A stretch of DNA of 13,971 nucleotides from Chloroflexota bacterium (GTDB lineage Bacteria > Chloroflexota > Anaerolineae > UBA1429). Below are positions 1-6,253 of this stretch, piece after piece. Where the stretch lies: NCBI GenBank assembly GCA_012513595.1, contig JAAZBY010000599.1:1-13971 (forward strand), written 5' to 3'. The stretch's first letter is position 1. Every line of letters starts with the position of its first letter. Below the pieces are notes generated by a model. That model was not told the origin of the DNA. It saw nothing but the letters and a program-made list of their open reading frames with translations, and ran no database searches. The position numbers were made by a program, and so were the translations under genes.

Positions 1-290
1 ACCAGCAGGTTCAGCGCCAACCCGATCCCGATGAGCGGCATCCCTGGCAGGCGCCAGTTCAGCCCCACCACCAGCAGGACCAGCAGGTGGGAGCCCACGA
101 GGAGGAGCGTCTGTGGGCTCCACACGCCGCCCCTGGCAGGCTGGGGGAAGTAGATGACCAGGGCCTGCAGGGCAAAGAGCAGAATGGCCAGCCAACCGTA
201 ACGTAGCCGGGTGCTGGCCAGTCCGCTGAATGTTCCTCCCCGGGCCAGGGCGATGGCCAGGGCCAGGGATGTCGTTACCAACAGAATCAT
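1..290 (-). CDS. DUF5317 family membrane protein, N-terminal part (runs off the left edge)
   Basis: I translated this stretch by hand; it stays open from the ATG at 290 to the window edge, giving about 96 residues. It begins MILLVTTSLALAIALARGG, followed by an R/L-rich loop and then alternating hydrophobic stretches (LAILLFALQALVIYF; LLLVGSHLLVLLVV), then NWRLPGMPLIGIGLALNLLV. The short first membrane helix ending in ARGG, the RLRYGWL segment and the NWRLPG...GLALNLLV pattern match what I know of DUF5317, a family of small membrane proteins of unknown function. The ATG has no strong ribosome-binding site. It lies 46 nt beyond the stop of the 34-codon peptide gene on the same strand, so the two are probably co-transcribed from the promoter region near 484-516. 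The family is recognised from memory; the function is unknown. Confidence 0.8.
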   Translation of the reverse strand, partial: MILLVTTSLALAIALARGGTFSGLASTRLRYGWLAILLFALQALVIYFPQPARGGVWSPQTLLLVGSHLLVLLVVGLNWRLPGMPLIGIGLALNLL

Positions 291-336
291 GGTCGGCTCG
301 TAGCGTGCTGTGGCATTACCACCGCAGGTGAGGGGC

Positions 337-441
337 TCAGCCGCCGCCGCTGCCACCGTAGGCTGCGGGGGCGCCGCTGGCCAGGATGATAGCGGCCACC
401 GAGAGGATGACGTAGACGATGGTGAAGTAGGTCTTCTTCAT
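337..441 (-). CDS. 34-residue peptide with signal-like hydrophobic N-terminus and Gly-rich tail
   Basis: This short gene has an ATG at 441 behind a very good ribosome-binding site (AGGAGG, 4 nt spacer) and a TGA at 337-339. The product is MKKTYFTIVYVILSVAAIIL followed by ASGAPAAYGGSGGG. Residues 1-3 are positively charged, 5-21 are hydrophobic, and A24-P25-A26 or its neighbour could serve as a signal peptidase site, leaving a 7-8 residue Gly/Ser tail with one Tyr. It could be a secreted peptide, a signalling propeptide, or a small membrane peptide. It sits directly downstream of the giant TPR/BTAD regulator and upstream of the DUF5317 gene, and has its own operator-like region. I do not recognise a named family. 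The strong ribosome-binding site and signal-like layout support a real gene; the role is inference. Confidence 0.72.
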   Translation of the reverse strand: MKKTYFTIVYVILSVAAIILASGAPAAYGGSGGG

Positions 442-464
442 GATGCCTCCTGCAGTTCGGTCCC

Positions 465-484
465 TGTCAGCCGTCACACTGACA
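465..484 (-). repeat. Inverted repeat TGTCAG-N8-CTGACA around the predicted transcript start
   Basis: TGTCAG (465-470) and CTGACA (479-484) are perfect inverted copies separated by 8 nt. They overlap the end of the putative -10 and the start of the leader of the peptide gene, and end about 24 nt before its ATG. This could be a repressor site or a weak 5' hairpin. Only the symmetry is seen. Confidence 0.35.
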
Positions 485-516
485 ATGTACCAGGAGTGCA
501 CTCACGGAATACTCAC
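484..516 (-). promoter_or_regulatory. SARP-like direct-repeat operator and -10 element before the peptide gene
   Basis: Reading the minus strand, GTGAGT occurs at 516-511 and again at 505-500, exactly 11 bp apart. Nine to ten nt further is TACATT (489-484), a plausible -10, with no good -35 hexamer in front of it. SARP-type activators are known to bind short direct repeats with 11-bp periodicity placed about 8 bp from the -10 and to replace -35 recognition. The predicted transcript would start near 477, about 36 nt before the peptide ATG. A perfect 10-bp palindrome, GAGTGCACTC (494-503), overlaps the second repeat. The repeats and spacing are seen; binding by the neighbouring regulator is inferred. 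Confidence 0.5.
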
Positions 517-552
517 AGCAGAGGGGGTTTTCGTGATTGGTCGGCAACTCAG

Positions 553-590
553 GGTCATGAGGGGAGCGAGGATGCCCGTGGGGCATGACC
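553..590 (-). repeat. Two mutually exclusive hairpins downstream of the regulator gene
   Basis: ATGCCC (572-577) and GGGCAT (581-586) form a 6-bp stem with a 3-nt loop. GGTCATG (553-559) and CATGACC (584-590) form an alternative 7-bp stem that shares bases 584-586. They lie 63-100 nt after the stop codon of the large regulator. Neither is followed by a T tract on the minus strand, so a standard intrinsic terminator is unlikely. They may be 3' structure of the regulator mRNA. The rest of 442-652 holds the operator described separately and no other gene that I can see. Confidence 0.3.
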
Positions 591-652
591 GGACGGGGTC
601 GACCAGCGCCGTCGGCGATCAGGCGTGGGGTGGGGGGATGGCAGCGGCGCCG

Positions 653-3600
653 CTACACGAGGGGCGGCAACTCTTTGCCGGCGAGGATGGCGCCGTACAG
701 CGCCCGCGTCTCCGCACTCGGATCCACCTGGAGCTTGCCGCGCAGCAGCCGCACACACTCACGATACTGACGGGTGGCGCCGGCGCGGTCCCCCTTCTGG
801 ACCCTGCACCAGACGATGCCGCGGTGCGTGCGCTCATCGAACGGCTCCAGCCGGCGAGCCCGCACGAACAGCCCCTCGGCCTGGTCCGCGTCTCCGCGCC
901 CGGCCAGGTAACGGGCCTCGCGGATCAGCAGGCTGACCATGGTGGCGTGCAGCTTGTCTCGCAGGTGATCGCTCCAGTCCCCTTCCATCGTTTCGAGGAA
1001 GGGCGTCTGGTAGAGGGCGATGGCGCGGGCGCGCGCGGCATGGGCTACTTCGCCCTCTTTGTCACCCTGCCCGGCCAGGTGCAGGAACTCGTCGACATCA
1101 TATCGGGCCGCGAGCGTCGGGTTCACGACGTACAGGCCGCCACGGTGGATGGCAAAGTCCTTGCCCAGGGCGCGCCGTACGCGGTAGAGGCTGGAGTGGA
1201 AGAGGCTGTTGCCCTTTTCGCGGGTCACTTCCGGCCAGAGCACCGCGATGGCCTGCTCACGCCGCAAGCCCTCGGGATGGGCCACCAGCAGGAAGGCCAG
1301 GTGCCGGGCCGCGGCGGATTCCCAGTCTGCCACGGGCTGCCCATCCTTGAGCACCAGGCCCCCGGCGAGGGCCCGGAACTCCAGCGGCGCGGGTGCTTCG
1401 TCCGGCCGCTCGGCGGCCCCCTCGCCCTCGGCGGGGCCCAGGCCGGCGGCTTCAGTGAGCAGCTCGGCCAGGTCGAGGTGCCCGGCCTCCTCTCCTTCTA
1501 GGTACCGGTAAAGCCCCGCCAGGGCGGGCGCCTCCGCCACCAGGAACTGGGTGGTGCCCAGCTCCGTGGCCAAGGCGGTGACGGCCTCCATCTCGCGGCG
1601 CATGCTGACGCTGTCGCCCTCGGCCAACGCTGTGGCCGCCAGGTAAAGCCGCGCTCGGGCCACGTCGCGCTTGGCGGCTACCGACTCGAGCAGGGCCACT
1701 GCGCGTTCCAGCGCACTATGGGCGGCGGGCAGGTCCCCCGCGGCAAAGGCCAGGGCCCCCAGCGACAGGTGACACAGGCCGTTCTCGTAGGGCATCTCTC
1801 CGAGGGGCACCTGGTCCAGCCCTTCGGTAATGGTCAGGCGGGCCTGCGAGAGGTTGCCCTGCAAGCGCAGCGTATCGCCGCTGGCGCTCAACACGTAGAC
1901 GTGCAGGTGGGTCAGCCCGGCGGCAGTGGCCATCTGTTGCACCGCCTGGTACTGGGCCAGGGCCTCGTCGTAGCGCTGCGTGTCGCGGTAGAGGTCGCCG
2001 AGGCTGGCCAGTGTGTAGGCCAGCGAGCGATTGTCCGACACGCCGCGCGCCTTGGCCAGCGCCTCCTGAAAACGCTCCTCCGCCTCTGCATACTGGCCAT
2101 TGAGGTGATGCACCATGCCCAGGTTCTGCAGGGTGAGGGCCAGGTTGCCCGGGTTGCCCACGCGGCGCCAGTAGAGCAGGGCCTGATGGTAGAGTTGGCG
2201 GGCCTCCAGCAGGTGCCCCTGCGACATCGCCGCGGTGCCCATGTCGAGGGCGATGTAGGCGGCGTTGGTATCGTCCGCCGCGGTGCGCGCCAGCGTCAGC
2301 GCCGCGCCCAACTCTTCCAGGCCCCGGTCGTACTGCCCCAACATGCAGTGGCAGATGCCGATCTCGCGGGAGGCCTGTACCGCCGTGAGGGGATCGTGGT
2401 CGCGCCCTAGGCGCAGCGCCTCGCTACCGGTGGCAATGGCCTCCTGCAGGTTGCCGCGGTAGCGGTGCACGACGGCCACCTGGGTCAGCGCGCGGGCGGC
2501 GCCGATATCATCCTGGCGCTGCACGCAGGCGCGCCGGCACTCCTCGAGCAACGCGGCCGACTGCCGCAGCTCGCCGGCCTCGGTGTGCACCTTGGCGCGG
2601 AAGAGGAGGAGCGGCGGGTACTCGGCCAACACCTCGGCGGGCAGGGCGTCGATCCAGGTCTTGAGCTGCTCCCATTGGCCGCTGCCGAACGACTCTTGCG
2701 CGATGATCGCCAGCGCCTCGGCCGCCTGGTCATACGCCCGCGCCTGGACGTAGCCTTCCACCGCCGTTCGCCAGTCTCCCCGCTCGGCCATCAGGCGGGC
2801 CTGCCGCAGGTACAGCGACCGGTAGCCCGCCGGGTCGGTGCGCTCGAACTCGGCCACCAGGAACTCGCGGAAGATCTGATGATACTGGTACCAGGCGCCG
2901 TCGGCGTCCAGCGGGATGGTAAAGAGGTTGGCGTCAGCGAGGTCGCGCAGGATGCGGGCCGCGTTCGTGGTGCCCAGCAGCGCATCGCACAGGGCGGGGC
3001 TCATCTCACGGAACAGGGCGCTGGCGAGGAGGAAACGTTGAACATCGGCAGACTGCCGCGCGAGAATCTCCGCCGCCATATAGTCGAAAACACCGGCGTT
3101 GGCCGCGGCGAGCTCGACGATCTCTCGGGCCGCGCCGCTGCGCTGGGCCTGGGCCGCCAGCAGGATTCCCGTGATCCAGCCCTCGGTGCGCTCGGCCAGG
3201 GCTGTGACCTGCTCGGCGGGGAGGTTCTCGTAGCCGAGCAGGGCCAGCACCTGCACGGTCTCCTCCGGCGTGAAGCGCAGGTCCTCGACGCCGATGCCGA
3301 CCACCTCTTGGCGGGCGGCCAGGCGCGTCAGCGTGAGGCGGCGGGGAATGGCCCGCGAGGCTAGGATCACGTGGCACTGTTCGGGGAGGTAGCGCAGCAG
3401 GCCGTCTACCAGGGCGTTGACCGGCTCGGAGTCGATGACCTCGTGGTAGTCATCGAGGATAATGGCAAAGTAGCTGTCCGTATGCGTCTCGATCTCGTGG
3501 ATCAGCAGGCGCACCAGCGGTTCCACGTCCTCGGCGGGGCGGTCGGCGCGTTCCAGGTACTCGCGGACCGGAGCACCAAAGCCGGGGAAGCGCTCCTGGA

Positions 3601-3862
3601 TCGAGGCGACCAGATACTGAACAAAGGTGGGGATATGGACGTCGTTCCCGTCCAGGCTGTACCAACAGACGGGCAACTCGGCGTCGTGAGCATAGTCGAT
3701 CAACACCGAGGTCTTGCCGTACCCAGCACCCGCTGAGATAAGGATCAACTTGTGCTGGATATTGGCGTGGATATAGTTCACCAGCCGGTCACGCCGCAAA
3801 AGGTCCCTTCTGAGGCGTGGCGCGCGGATCTTGGTTCGGATCAGTGGGTACCCAGTTGGCAT
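653..3862 (-). CDS. MalT-like NTPase/TPR transcriptional activator with C-terminal winged-helix-BTAD domain
   Basis: A 1069-residue STAND regulator. Residues 1-30 carry the MalT/LuxR-family start (PLIRTKIRAPRLRRDLLRRDRL). A Walker A motif, SAGAGYGKTS, is at 43-52 and a Walker B, AIILDDYHE, at 133-141. The ASR and EGWITG motifs (168-170, 227-232) continue the NTPase and helical region. About 350-800 is helical repeat, with clear TPRs near 540-640 (pattern LG-Y-A--F--AL). Residues 827-900 form an OmpR/SARP-type winged helix (LLVAHPEGLRREQAIAVLWPE), and 920-1065 a BTAD domain. There is no LuxR HTH. AfsR-type SARPs usually have the DNA-binding domain at the N-terminus; here it is at the C-terminus. 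The ATG at 3862 has a weak ribosome-binding site, but the N-terminus matches the family. A strong promoter precedes it. The likely role is activation of nearby genes in response to a ligand bound by the TPR domain; the ligand is unknown. Confidence 0.93.
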   Translation of the reverse strand: MPTGYPLIRTKIRAPRLRRDLLRRDRLVNYIHANIQHKLILISAGAGYGKTSVLIDYAHDAELPVCWYSLDGNDVHIPTFVQYLVASIQERFPGFGAPVREYLERADRPAEDVEPLVRLLIHEIETHTDSYFAIILDDYHEVIDSEPVNALVDGLLRYLPEQCHVILASRAIPRRLTLTRLAARQEVVGIGVEDLRFTPEETVQVLALLGYENLPAEQVTALAERTEGWITGILLAAQAQRSGAAREIVELAAANAGVFDYMAAEILARQSADVQRFLLASALFREMSPALCDALLGTTNAARILRDLADANLFTIPLDADGAWYQYHQIFREFLVAEFERTDPAGYRSLYLRQARLMAERGDWRTAVEGYVQARAYDQAAEALAIIAQESFGSGQWEQLKTWIDALPAEVLAEYPPLLLFRAKVHTEAGELRQSAALLEECRRACVQRQDDIGAARALTQVAVVHRYRGNLQEAIATGSEALRLGRDHDPLTAVQASREIGICHCMLGQYDRGLEELGAALTLARTAADDTNAAYIALDMGTAAMSQGHLLEARQLYHQALLYWRRVGNPGNLALTLQNLGMVHHLNGQYAEAEERFQEALAKARGVSDNRSLAYTLASLGDLYRDTQRYDEALAQYQAVQQMATAAGLTHLHVYVLSASGDTLRLQGNLSQARLTITEGLDQVPLGEMPYENGLCHLSLGALAFAAGDLPAAHSALERAVALLESVAAKRDVARARLYLAATALAEGDSVSMRREMEAVTALATELGTTQFLVAEAPALAGLYRYLEGEEAGHLDLAELLTEAAGLGPAEGEGAAERPDEAPAPLEFRALAGGLVLKDGQPVADWESAAARHLAFLLVAHPEGLRREQAIAVLWPEVTREKGNSLFHSSLYRVRRALGKDFAIHRGGLYVVNPTLAARYDVDEFLHLAGQGDKEGEVAHAARARAIALYQTPFLETMEGDWSDHLRDKLHATMVSLLIREARYLAGRGDADQAEGLFVRARRLEPFDERTHRGIVWCRVQKGDRAGATRQYRECVRLLRGKLQVDPSAETRALYGAILAGKELPPLV

Positions 3863-3900
3863 TGCCGTCCGTGGTCAGTATCTGATGGCCGCAACTCGAA

Positions 3901-3906
3901 TATACT
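3901..3906 (+). promoter_or_regulatory. Possible -10 for the CRP/FNR regulator, overlapping the opposite promoter
   Basis: TATACT on the plus strand is a near-perfect -10 but no convincing -35 lies 16-18 nt upstream. It overlaps the -10 of the minus-strand promoter almost base for base, so the two may be mutually exclusive. A short symmetric element TCAG-N3-CTGA (3875-3885) lies just upstream. Confidence 0.3.
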
Positions 3907-3930
3907 AACATCCCACCACCCTCCTGGCAA
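3902..3930 (-). promoter_or_regulatory. Sigma-70 type promoter for the large regulator gene
   Basis: On the minus strand, TTGCCA (3930-3925) is followed by a 17-nt spacer and TAGTAT (3907-3902). The predicted start near 3894 leaves a leader of about 32 nt. This is the best-scoring promoter by eye in the 118-bp divergent gap. Confidence 0.65.
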
Positions 3931-3980
3931 TCTGCCCGGTCTGGCCACCTCAGGCCCGCAGTTCGTTCGGTGAAGGGGAG

Positions 3981-4640
3981 ATGACAGACGTTCACGGTTT
4001 CCTGGCACACCACTATCTGTTCAGCCATCTGGAGGCGCAGGCCCTCGATGACGTGGCGGCGGGCGCCTCGCTCAGGCGCCTGGCCCGGGGCGAGATCCTG
4101 GGCATCGAGGGGGATCCCTGCGAGGCGGTCTACCTCGTCATGGACGGGCGAGTGCGCGCCCTCAAACTCTCGCCGCAGGGGCGCGAACAGGTGGTGAACG
4201 AGATGCACGCCGGGGATGAGTTCTACGCCGTTCCGGCCCTCGACGGCGGGCGGCTTCCGGTGACCACCCAGGCCGCCACCCGCGCGGTGCTCGTCTTTTG
4301 GCCCGCGGAAGTGTTCCGCAACCTGTTGGCCGCGCACCCCGCCCTCGAGCGCGGGCTCCTGCAGACCTTTGCGGGCCGCCTGCGCCGCCTGTCCGACCTG
4401 GTCGGGGAGCTGTCCCTGTACACGGTGCCCGAGCGCCTGGCCCGCCTGCTGCTGGAGGTCGCCGGGGCGCCGCCGGAGAGGCGCCTGACCCAGCAAGAGA
4501 TGGCCGTGCGCCTCGGTACCGTGCGTGAGGTGGTGGCCCGCACCCTGGCCGACTTTCAGTCCAAGGGCTGGCTGACCCTCGACCAGGGGCGCATTGAGAT
4601 TCGCGATGCCGACGCGCTCCGCGATCTAGCGTTTCGGTAG
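3981..4640 (+). CDS. CRP/FNR-family transcriptional regulator, HcpR-like by context
   Basis: A 219-residue regulator of normal family length. Residues 13-120 are the cyclic-nucleotide-binding-like beta roll (GEILGIEGDPCEAVYLVMDGRVRALKLSPQGREQ, HAGDEF). About 122-150 is the long dimer helix, and 150-200 the winged HTH, with LTQQEMAVRLGTVREVVARTL at 169-189. The recognition helix has R182, E183 and R187, matching the CRP RE---R pattern. The four FNR cluster cysteines are absent; C47 is the only cysteine, so an iron-sulfur cluster of the FNR type is unlikely. The cAMP-binding residues are not clearly kept. The ATG follows a purine-rich AAGGGGAG. It is followed by an 18-bp palindrome and genes for ferredoxins and a flavodiiron protein, which suggests an HcpR-type NO or redox sensor. 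The sub-family is inferred from context. Confidence 0.9.
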   Translation: MTDVHGFLAHHYLFSHLEAQALDDVAAGASLRRLARGEILGIEGDPCEAVYLVMDGRVRALKLSPQGREQVVNEMHAGDEFYAVPALDGGRLPVTTQAATRAVLVFWPAEVFRNLLAAHPALERGLLQTFAGRLRRLSDLVGELSLYTVPERLARLLLEVAGAPPERRLTQQEMAVRLGTVREVVARTLADFQSKGWLTLDQGRIEIRDADALRDLAFR

Positions 4641-4641
4641 C

Positions 4642-4659
4642 CTGTAACCTATGTTACAG
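4642..4659 (+). promoter_or_regulatory. CRP/FNR-family operator, perfect palindrome CTGTAAC-N4-GTTACAG
   Basis: The 7-nt arms 4642-4648 and 4653-4659 are perfect inverted copies with spacer CTAT. The 14-16 bp span with a 4-nt centre is the standard size of a CRP/FNR dimer site. From memory, a GTAAC-N4-GTTAC type motif has been proposed for HcpR in clostridia and relatives; this should be checked. The site starts 2 nt after the stop of the regulator gene and is centred about 41 nt before the predicted start of the ferredoxin transcript, the usual position for class II activation. Confidence 0.7.
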
Positions 4660-4684
4660 CGGCGCCAACGAGGCCGCATAGACT
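4654..4684 (+). promoter_or_regulatory. Activator-dependent promoter of the ferredoxin-flavodiiron operon
   Basis: TAGACT (4679-4684) is a reasonable -10. The -35 zone is occupied by the right arm of the palindrome (TTACAG 4654-4659, 19-nt spacing), a poor -35, as expected for a promoter needing an activator. A start at about 4691 gives a 36-37 nt leader to the ATG at 4728. Confidence 0.5.
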
Positions 4685-4727
4685 GTGGGGCGAGTGAGAG
4701 GTGCTCTCTCATCACGGGGTACACAAG

Positions 4728-4937
4728 ATGGAAGCTACGGCTGTTCCGGAGATCGATCGGGAGATCTGTGACCTGTGCGGTGACTGCGTGGCCGCCTGCC
4801 CCACAGGGGCACTCAGCATCGTCGACGAGGGCCTACAGGTGGACCTGGCAGTTTGTGCGTACTGTGGGGAGTGCGAAGAGATCTGCCCCAAGGAGGCTAT
4901 TCGCCTGCCCTATCAGGTCATCTGGCCCGACGACTAG
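4728..4937 (+). CDS. Small 2[4Fe-4S] ferredoxin
   Basis: A 69-residue low-potential electron carrier of the bacterial 8Fe-8S type. It has two full cluster motifs: C-DL-C-GD-C-VAA-CP near residues 14-25 and C-AY-C-GE-C-EEI-CP near residues 44-55. The end, VIWPDD, is acidic. It is probably the electron donor of the flavodiiron protein encoded 60 nt downstream, since no rubredoxin gene is present here. I chose the ATG at 4728 because it lies at a proper distance from the predicted transcript start and gives the usual short N-terminus (MEATAVPEIDREICD). A GTG at 4701 would add nine residues but would begin only about 10 nt into the transcript. It is the first gene behind the palindromic operator, so it should be controlled by the upstream regulator. 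Confidence 0.93.
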   Translation: MEATAVPEIDREICDLCGDCVAACPTGALSIVDEGLQVDLAVCAYCGECEEICPKEAIRLPYQVIWPDD

Positions 4938-4958
4938 CCGGAGCACACCAGATTCAGC

Positions 4959-4984
4959 GGGGCGCCGGGCCGCGGACGCGCCCC
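4959..4984 (+). repeat. Intercistronic hairpin just upstream of the flavodiiron gene
   Basis: GGGGCGC (4959-4965) and GCGCCCC (4978-4984) form a 7-bp GC stem with a 12-nt loop. The stem ends 2 nt before the AGGAGG ribosome-binding site (4987-4992) of the next gene. It has no T tract, so it is more likely to affect mRNA stability or translation than to terminate. Confidence 0.4.
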
Positions 4985-4997
4985 ACAGGAGGCGACA

Positions 4998-6188
4998 ATG
5001 GTTACCGAACTGGCCAAGGGAGTCTACTGGGTGGGCGTGGTCGATTGGGGCCTGCGCCAGTTCCACGGGCATGAGCTCTCCACGTACCGTGGTTCCAGCT
5101 ACAACGCGTACCTCATCGTCGATGAGAAGGTCGCCCTGGTAGACACGGTCTGGGACCCCTTTGAGGAGGAGTTCCTGGCCAACGTGCGCGAGATCATCGA
5201 TCCGGCCAGGATCGACTATGTGATCGCCAACCATGCCGAGCCCGACCATTCCGGGAGCCTGCGGGCCATCATGCGCGAGGCCCCCAACGCGGAACTGATC
5301 GTCTCCAAGCTGGGCGTCGATAGCATCACCGGCCACTATCACGAGCCGTGGGACTATCATGTGGTGGGCACGGGAGACCGGATCAGCCTGGGGTCGCGCG
5401 ATCTGGTGTTCATCGAGGCGCGCCTCCTGCACTGGCCAGACAGCATGTTCACCTACCTGACGGGTGACGCCATCCTGATGCCCAACGACGCCTTTGGCCA
5501 GCACTACGCCACAGCCTTTCGGTTCAATGACCAGGTCGACCAGAAGGAGCTGTACGAGGAAGCCCTCAAGTACTATGCCAACATCCTGACGCCGTTCAGC
5601 GCCCGGGTGGAGCGCAAGATCCAGGAAGTGCTGGCCCTCGGCCTGCCGGTGAACATGATCGCCCCCTCGCACGGCGTCATCTGGCGGAGCGATCCCCTGC
5701 AGATCGTGCACAAGTACCGCGAGTGGGCGGCGCAGGTGCCCGAGAAGCGCGCCGTCGTCCTGTACGACACGATGTGGAACGCCACCCGCCGCATGGCCGA
5801 GGCCATCGGCGAGGGGTTGGCCGAAAAGGGCGTCGATTACAAGCTCTTCCACATGGCCGTGAGCGACCGCAACGAGGTGATCACCGAGATATTCCGCTCC
5901 AAGGCCGTAGTGATCGGCTCGCCGACGCTGAACCGTGGGGTGCTGCCCACCATTGCCCCTATCCTCGAAGACCTGCGTGGCCTCGGCTTTGAGAACAAGG
6001 TCGGCGCGGCCTTTGGCTCCTACGGGTGGAGCGGTGAGGCGCCCCGCGAGATCGAGGCGCACCTGGAAAAGAGCCACGTGCGCAAGGTGGCCGACGCGGT
6101 CAGCGCCAAGTGGCAGCCCACCGGGGAGGATCTGGAGAGGTGCCGCGCCTTGGGGCGTACGGTAGCCGACGCGGTGCTGGCCGACTAG
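4998..6188 (+). CDS. fprA: Flavodiiron protein (class A; O2/NO reductase)
   Basis: A 396-residue cytoplasmic flavodiiron protein of normal class A length. Residues 1-248 are the metallo-beta-lactamase-like domain. The diiron ligands are all present: H79, E81, D83 and H84 (HAEPDH), H145 (LLHWPDS), D164 (NDAFGQH) and H225 (PSHGVIWR). Residues 250-396 are the flavodoxin domain, with FMN contacts at YDTMWNAT (256-263), SPTLNRGVLP (308-317) and GSYGWSG (340-346). There is no C-terminal rubredoxin or flavin reductase domain, so it needs an outside electron donor, probably one of the two flanking ferredoxins. Such enzymes reduce O2 to water or NO to N2O and protect anaerobes; the sequence alone does not settle which substrate is preferred. 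The ATG has a strong AGGAGG site 5 nt upstream. The gene lies in the HcpR-like operon, which favours an NO or O2 stress role. Confidence 0.96.
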   Translation: MVTELAKGVYWVGVVDWGLRQFHGHELSTYRGSSYNAYLIVDEKVALVDTVWDPFEEEFLANVREIIDPARIDYVIANHAEPDHSGSLRAIMREAPNAELIVSKLGVDSITGHYHEPWDYHVVGTGDRISLGSRDLVFIEARLLHWPDSMFTYLTGDAILMPNDAFGQHYATAFRFNDQVDQKELYEEALKYYANILTPFSARVERKIQEVLALGLPVNMIAPSHGVIWRSDPLQIVHKYREWAAQVPEKRAVVLYDTMWNATRRMAEAIGEGLAEKGVDYKLFHMAVSDRNEVITEIFRSKAVVIGSPTLNRGVLPTIAPILEDLRGLGFENKVGAAFGSYGWSGEAPREIEAHLEKSHVRKVADAVSAKWQPTGEDLERCRALGRTVADAVLAD

Positions 6189-6197
6189 TAACCGGCG

Positions 6198-6214
6198 GGC
6201 CGGGACCCCCGGCC
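6198..6214 (+). repeat. Intercistronic hairpin between flavodiiron and second ferredoxin genes
   Basis: GGCCGGG (6198-6204), loop ACC, CCCGGCC (6208-6214) form a perfect 7-bp GC stem with a 3-nt loop, 10 nt after the fprA stop codon. The 3' side is not T-rich, so it could be a leaky terminator or a 3'-end stabiliser. Confidence 0.4.
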
Positions 6215-6253
6215 TGTCCCTGGACCATAGAGAAGCGAGAGGTTGTTCCCGAG

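Noticed and set aside
494..503. GAGTGCACTC as half of a CIRCE heat-shock element
   Set aside because: CIRCE needs TTAGCACTC and GAGTGCTAA arms nine bases apart; this is only a 10-bp palindrome.
440..1501. Long open frame on the plus strand opposite the end of the large regulator gene
   Set aside because: It is antisense to clear BTAD and TPR coding sequence, has low-complexity composition and no recognisable domain. It is a by-product of high GC.
4644..4657. NtcA-type site (GTA-N8-TAC) in the palindrome
   Set aside because: The bases fit, but NtcA is a cyanobacterial nitrogen regulator and the neighbouring genes point to redox or NO stress instead.
4701..4727. GTG start giving a nine-residue longer first ferredoxin
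   Set aside because: It would lie about 10 nt after the predicted transcript start, and the extra residues do not resemble ferredoxin N-termini.
4833..6077. A 414-codon open frame on the minus strand
   Set aside because: It lies opposite ferredoxin and flavodiiron genes whose catalytic residues are all intact on the plus strand; no motif is seen in the antisense product.
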